DNA of 10,173 nt from DASQDN01 sp035630195 (GTDB taxonomy: Bacteria; Acidobacteriota; Terriglobia; Bryobacterales; Bryobacteraceae): the NCBI GenBank assembly GCA_035630195.1, contig DASQLD010000339.1, positions 1-10,173 on the forward strand, read 5' to 3'. Under the pieces are notes generated by a model, which worked only from the letters and a program-made list of their open reading frames with translations, was not told where the DNA came from and made no database searches. Below, one piece after another: positions 8,501 to 10,173 of this stretch. Position numbers and translations under genes: made by a program. Each line of letters starts with the position of its first letter. Position 1 is the first letter of the stretch.

Positions 8501-8824
8501 CAATGGAGCGATGCCTGTACCCGAGCCACCATCAACGAAACGGACGGCCACTGTGCCGCCTTTGACCGGGCGCGTCCAGAAATCGGGTCCAGAGAGCGCT
8601 GTAAATACGTCGGTGTCCCCATTTCCCAACGGCACTTCGAGGCGGTCTCCTCCGCTCATACCAACGCCGACGAAGTGCAGGATCATGAACTTTGTCGTAC
8701 CGGACGGTGGAGCAGCGGCGGAAAATGTATCCTCCCACGTATCGGCTCCGATCGGCGTGCCCACGCCTGGTCGAAACTCGCGAGCCGGGGACACCGGAAC
8801 CAGTGATCCCAATCTGTGTGACAT
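5528..8824 (-). CDS. Trypsin-like protease / VWA / beta-sandwich multidomain protein (first paralogue)
   Basis: The protein has 1098 residues and aligns end to end with the gene downstream, roughly half identical by eye. Its layout is the same: N-terminal beta domain (1-165); trypsin-fold protease (about 170-370) with His205 in TAAHC, Asp265 in GLDY and Ser339 in NGSSGSP, and HHPRGAAKK; VWA (about 385-560) with Asp393-x-Ser395-x-Ser397, Thr477 and Asp506; jelly-roll or P-domain-like sandwich (about 600-670); a domain with a strongly acidic DDGDRDGDG loop (792-800), a likely calcium site; a filamin-like repeat (about 860-923, PRDRYGNYLGPG); and the shared C-terminal module (955-1092). Cys190 and Cys206 match the usual protease disulfide. 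The ATG at 8824 has AAGGAG at ideal spacing and the protein starts MSHRLGS, as does the paralogue. No signal peptide or membrane helix is visible. An extracellular or surface endopeptidase with a ligand-binding VWA is the best reading; the substrate is unknown. Confidence 0.94.
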   Translation of the reverse strand: MSHRLGSLVPVSPAREFRPGVGTPIGADTWEDTFSAAAPPSGTTKFMILHFVGVGMSGGDRLEVPLGNGDTDVFTALSGPDFWTRPVKGGTVAVRFVDGGSGTGIAPLTEYGRGEGITDDGGPGDNANGDVYMIDGAAYVDPPYFNPGGVCPPGARDWDNVATLPAGVMRDVATRTGMFLEVGHGQVSSCSAALIGPDLILTAAHCLEEGTEVASGSFTLDYQTDEFGNRPGGYNPKFHKLERLVKSGWAISGTGPGLAPGTGLDYAIIQMETPPAGLGVSPLPIRADLPPIGEEVFLIHHPRGAAKKVSQRSSDPECVVKSNSGAVIRFGGDLDNGSSGSPLFDLSGRIIGVNDWSGGCSPGNGAQAARDILIDMATAPPPPTDVDVVIVFDRSGSMSLTGLSGVAKIEEARSAAALFVDLLRTDRTHRAGLVTFSTTAATTTTLAPIAANKDTLIGPPPARNSGDIGGITPDAMTTIGGGLREGRQQLIGSPSSNTPAILLLTDGLQNTPPMIAEVEGELGNTRLCVIGFGTEGQLDGPLLTRVARDHRGIYTRAGEGLALKKFFVLCFGNIFQTGISLDPFFVFPAGSALMSPMPLHVCDEESITVVLSWQSSSESLILNLITPAGNTLVRTTPGVFASSGDTWVYFRLQLPFNGEREGVWQFQVTRDAGDGEFPALLPEERYFVTTTVDGGPYMKPFDPGRRYYTGDILNPQIVLRYPAGYKVSGSVQVDIEHPTNGTGNILTGSGLRPPIIVDGDQLDARSTTLVQLEQEAGGTLISTATDTFELFDDGDRDGDGALEPDGIYGNPLPDLLRHEGNYSFHARASYGHDCVGTRETFWSTYVSVGIDPGNTIVVTTPVGDGPGGCVRLRTTITPRDRYGNYLGPGRSDSFELAGQPGSSITGAVTDIGNGSYQFELCWDPDAPLPPGVIVTQPDRPPSIFPLPVPEGFERYIYVVKFLCGVQGECGCHCVPVRPGVYATEINIHNYLDREVKIEKHVIPVVFAGAAAGREPRFAHRRASDRIVLPPHTATMDDCCRITELLLGAPTGSAMPISIGFLEIISRYPLNISAVYTVADSKSGSVDIDVEQIPGRRSR

Positions 8825-8830
8825 GATCGT

Positions 8831-8836
8831 CTCCTT
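8831..8836 (-). promoter_or_regulatory. Ribosome binding site of the first paralogue
   Basis: AAGGAG on the minus strand, six bases before the ATG at 8824, lies in the 32-base gap after the first gene of the cluster. It is the strongest Shine-Dalgarno sequence in the window. Confidence 0.8.
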
Positions 8837-8856
8837 CGTTGAGCAGCGGGCTTTCG

Positions 8857-9819
8857 TCAGTGCGGGTGCGGCACAGGCGCCGGTGTCGGCACAGGCGTTG
8901 GCTCAGGCTCGGGTCGAGGCCTGTCCTGCTTTACCCTGGCGGCGCTTATTTGCTCCACATCGAGAGATACGGAGCCAGACGCCAGATCGCTCACTGTGTA
9001 CACCGCAGTAACCACGAGTTCCTCCGGACTGGTAATCTCCAGGAATCCCAGAGTCAGCGCCATTGGAGATGAAGGTTTTCCTCCGAACAACAACTCGGCC
9101 ATGCGACAGCAATCGTCCATAGTTGCCGTATGAGGAGGCAGGGTGATGCGGTCGACTGCTTTGGGTCCCGAGAACCTGGGTTCACGGCCTATTGCGGCCC
9201 CCGCAAGCACTAGAGGCGTCACTCGCTTCGCGACCTTAACATCCTTCTCGTGATAGTTGTGGATGTTAATTTCCGTGGCATAAATGCCGGGCCGAACAGA
9301 TGTGCATTCGCACGGACAGGCGGGCTGTTCGCCGCAAATGAACTTCACGCTATAGCTGTAAATGAAGCTCTCCCGGGGGCATGCGGCAACGGTTATGCGA
9401 ACACGTTTCTGCGCGACCAATTTTTCGTCTGCTATGACGTCGAGGCTACCGATGAATACCTGATCCGTATCTTTGCAGGGAACCACGCCACGGAAGACAA
9501 CCTCGAAGCTGAGTGGCTGTGGTACCGGGGGCAAAGGGCCGTATCCCGCCGCCGGCGTGATGGATACCACAAACACCGCCCTAGCGCCGCTCGCGACAAG
9601 CTTCACATTTTGGTATAAGGAACCGCCTGTCGGGGACGGTGGAACGGTCACGATAACGGTTTCGGGGAAGCTATCACCGGGGTTGAGCGTAAGGTTGTTT
9701 TCACGCGGAGTAATCGTGAACGGAGCCACAGTGGGTGAGTCATTAGGCGTAGGCTTTGGCTGGTCCCCATGTTCGTGTCCCCCGGAGGCTTTTTCAGGTT
9801 GGCGTTTCTTTGAATCCAT
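8857..9819 (-). CDS. Small companion protein: beta-sandwich plus the shared C-terminal module
   Basis: The protein has 320 residues and its function was not recognised. Residues 1-33 are polar and probably disordered (MDSKKRQPEK onward). Residues 34-147 look like an Ig- or CARDB-like beta-sandwich (FTITPRENNLTLNPGDS). Residues 154-291 are the module that also ends both large proteins downstream, with VKFICG, a CPCEC cluster, VRPGIYATEI, GREPRF and TMDDCCR. A Pro-rich tail follows (about 301-320, PEPEPTPVPTPAPVPHPH). It lacks the protease and VWA domains, so it may be a partner or adaptor that assembles through the module; this is inference. I chose ATG 9819, which has GAGGAT at good spacing; the frame also allows TTG at 9840, adding seven residues, without a better site. 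No signal peptide is seen. It is the first gene of the cluster, 32 bases before the next. Confidence 0.91.
   Translation of the reverse strand: MDSKKRQPEKASGGHEHGDQPKPTPNDSPTVAPFTITPRENNLTLNPGDSFPETVIVTVPPSPTGGSLYQNVKLVASGARAVFVVSITPAAGYGPLPPVPQPLSFEVVFRGVVPCKDTDQVFIGSLDVIADEKLVAQKRVRITVAACPRESFIYSYSVKFICGEQPACPCECTSVRPGIYATEINIHNYHEKDVKVAKRVTPLVLAGAAIGREPRFSGPKAVDRITLPPHTATMDDCCRMAELLFGGKPSSPMALTLGFLEITSPEELVVTAVYTVSDLASGSVSLDVEQISAARVKQDRPRPEPEPTPVPTPAPVPHPH
8869..8897 (-). repeat. Short direct repeat in the Pro-rich tail
   Basis: CGGCACAGGCG occurs at 8869-8879 and 8887-8897, a period of 18 bases or six codons. It underlies the repeated Pro-Xaa residues in the tail of the companion protein and could vary in length by slippage. 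Confidence 0.5.
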
Positions 9820-9825
9820 TTGTCT

Positions 9826-9831
9826 ATCCTC
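9826..9831 (-). promoter_or_regulatory. Ribosome binding site that decides the start of the companion gene
   Basis: GAGGAT on the minus strand lies six bases before the ATG at 9819. It favours this ATG over the TTG at 9840, which lies upstream of the site. Confidence 0.7.
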
Positions 9832-9840
9832 GACAGCCAA

Positions 9841-10140
9841 CTTTTTCGTAAGAGCGCATCATGGCTGCCTAACGGGTTATGCGCATTTAGGATTAGATTC
9901 CCGCCACAGGATTGATCTTTTCGACAAATTGCAGCGTCTTAATTGCGAGTGAATTCAAACAAACACTTAATACGTACTCTGCGATACGCGCCGTGTGCGC
10001 GTTCCTCGTTCCTGCCCTTGCTAGCTACTTTTCGTCGCAAAATTAGGCTTTCCGGCCAGCGCCAAACACCAACTCAGCTCCCGAGTAGGTGCTGAAACAT
10101 TCACTATTGATCTTGTTTCAGACTGGTTTTATCCTGGGGC
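9841..10140. other. Intergenic region upstream of the cluster, likely carrying its promoter
   Basis: No convincing gene is seen here. The region must hold the promoter for the leftward cluster, but I found no clear -35/-10 pair. It carries three short inverted repeats: GCGCAT/ATGCGC (9854-9859 and 9879-9884, in the leader of the companion gene), ACGCGC/GCGCGT (9986-10002, 5-base loop) and CTGAAACA/TGTTTCAG (10092-10121). They could be operators or transcript hairpins. Confidence 0.5.
10092..10121. other. 8-bp inverted repeat before the right-hand start codon
   Basis: CTGAAACA (10092-10099) and TGTTTCAG (10114-10121) are exact complements 14 bases apart, ending 19 bases before the ATG at 10141. 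The position suits an operator or a leader hairpin; neither is proven. Confidence 0.4.
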
Positions 10141-10173
10141 ATGACCAGACGCAAGCAGCCGCAGCAAACGTTG
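10141..10173 (+). CDS. Possible start of a rightward gene, cut by the window edge
   Basis: Eleven codons are open from ATG 10141, giving MTRRKQPQQTL. The basic start, rich in Arg, Lys and Gln, resembles the beginning of some REP-associated tyrosine transposases, which often begin with a short basic stretch before a GGRRPGAGR motif. That motif would lie outside the window, so the family is a guess. There is no well-spaced ribosome binding site (GGGG lies only one base before the ATG). It may equally be a chance open stretch. Confidence 0.28.
   Translation, partial: MTRRKQPQQTL

Larger units (their letters stand above)
2284..8824 (-). repeat. Tandem duplication of a 3.2-kb gene
   Basis: The two adjacent genes encode proteins with the same seven-part layout, the same first seven residues (MSHRLGS) and the same final motif (EQIP-RR). 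Identity at DNA level is clearly lower, so the duplication is not recent. Both copies keep the catalytic and metal-binding residues. Confidence 0.85.

Noticed and set aside
8857..8925. Pro-rich tail as evidence of a TonB protein
   Set aside because: The PEPEPTPVPTP-like stretch resembles the TonB spacer, but there is no N-terminal membrane anchor and the tail is at the wrong end.
2284..9819. A VWA-MoxR-type conflict system with a protease effector
   Set aside because: A trypsin-like protease and VWA occur together there, but those systems also have an AAA+ MoxR ATPase and related components. No NTPase motif is present in these genes, and the beta-sandwich arrays point elsewhere.
9817..9840. 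TTG start at 9840 for the companion gene
   Set aside because: The GAGGAT at 9826-9831 lies downstream of this TTG and is ideally placed for ATG 9819.
9473..9952. Plus-strand open frame (159 codons) opposite the start of the companion gene
   Set aside because: Most of it is antisense to the conserved beta-sandwich of the companion gene, and nothing in its sequence is recognisable.
10107..10134. A sigma-70 promoter for the right-hand gene (TTGATC with TTATCC)
   Set aside because: The -35 matches only partly, the -10 is poor, and it would end almost on the start codon.

Overview
The window looks like chromosomal DNA from an Acidobacteriota-type bacterium of the Bryobacter/Solibacter kind. This is inferred from the first gene, an Oar-like TonB-dependent receptor of the sort heavily expanded in that phylum, and from a PEP-CTERM protein beside it. 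All genes have moderately GC-rich codon use. No rRNA, tRNA, CRISPR array or complete mobile element was seen.

Left part (1-2384, + strand): the 3' end of a TonB-dependent outer-membrane receptor, then a small secreted PEP-CTERM protein. The PEP-CTERM reading frame runs on about 100 bases into the 3' end of the convergent cluster described next.

Main part (2284-9819, - strand): a three-gene cluster, transcribed right to left with gaps of 32 and 19 bases, each gene with a recognisable ribosome binding site. The first gene encodes a 320-residue protein with a disordered start, a beta-sandwich, a Cys-containing C-terminal module and a Pro-rich tail. The next two encode 1098- and 1074-residue paralogues. 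Each has an N-terminal beta domain, a trypsin-fold serine protease of the lysyl-endopeptidase/V8 kind with intact His-Asp-Ser, a von Willebrand factor A (VWA) domain with intact MIDAS, several beta-sandwich domains, and the same C-terminal module as the first protein. None of the three has a visible signal peptide or membrane segment, although their domains are of extracellular type. Together they may form a protease/adhesion assembly linked by the shared module; that is inference, and I know of no described system with this layout.

Right part (9820-10173): about 320 bases of intergenic DNA upstream of the cluster, with several short inverted repeats. It ends in a possible start of a rightward gene at 10141 that is cut by the window edge.
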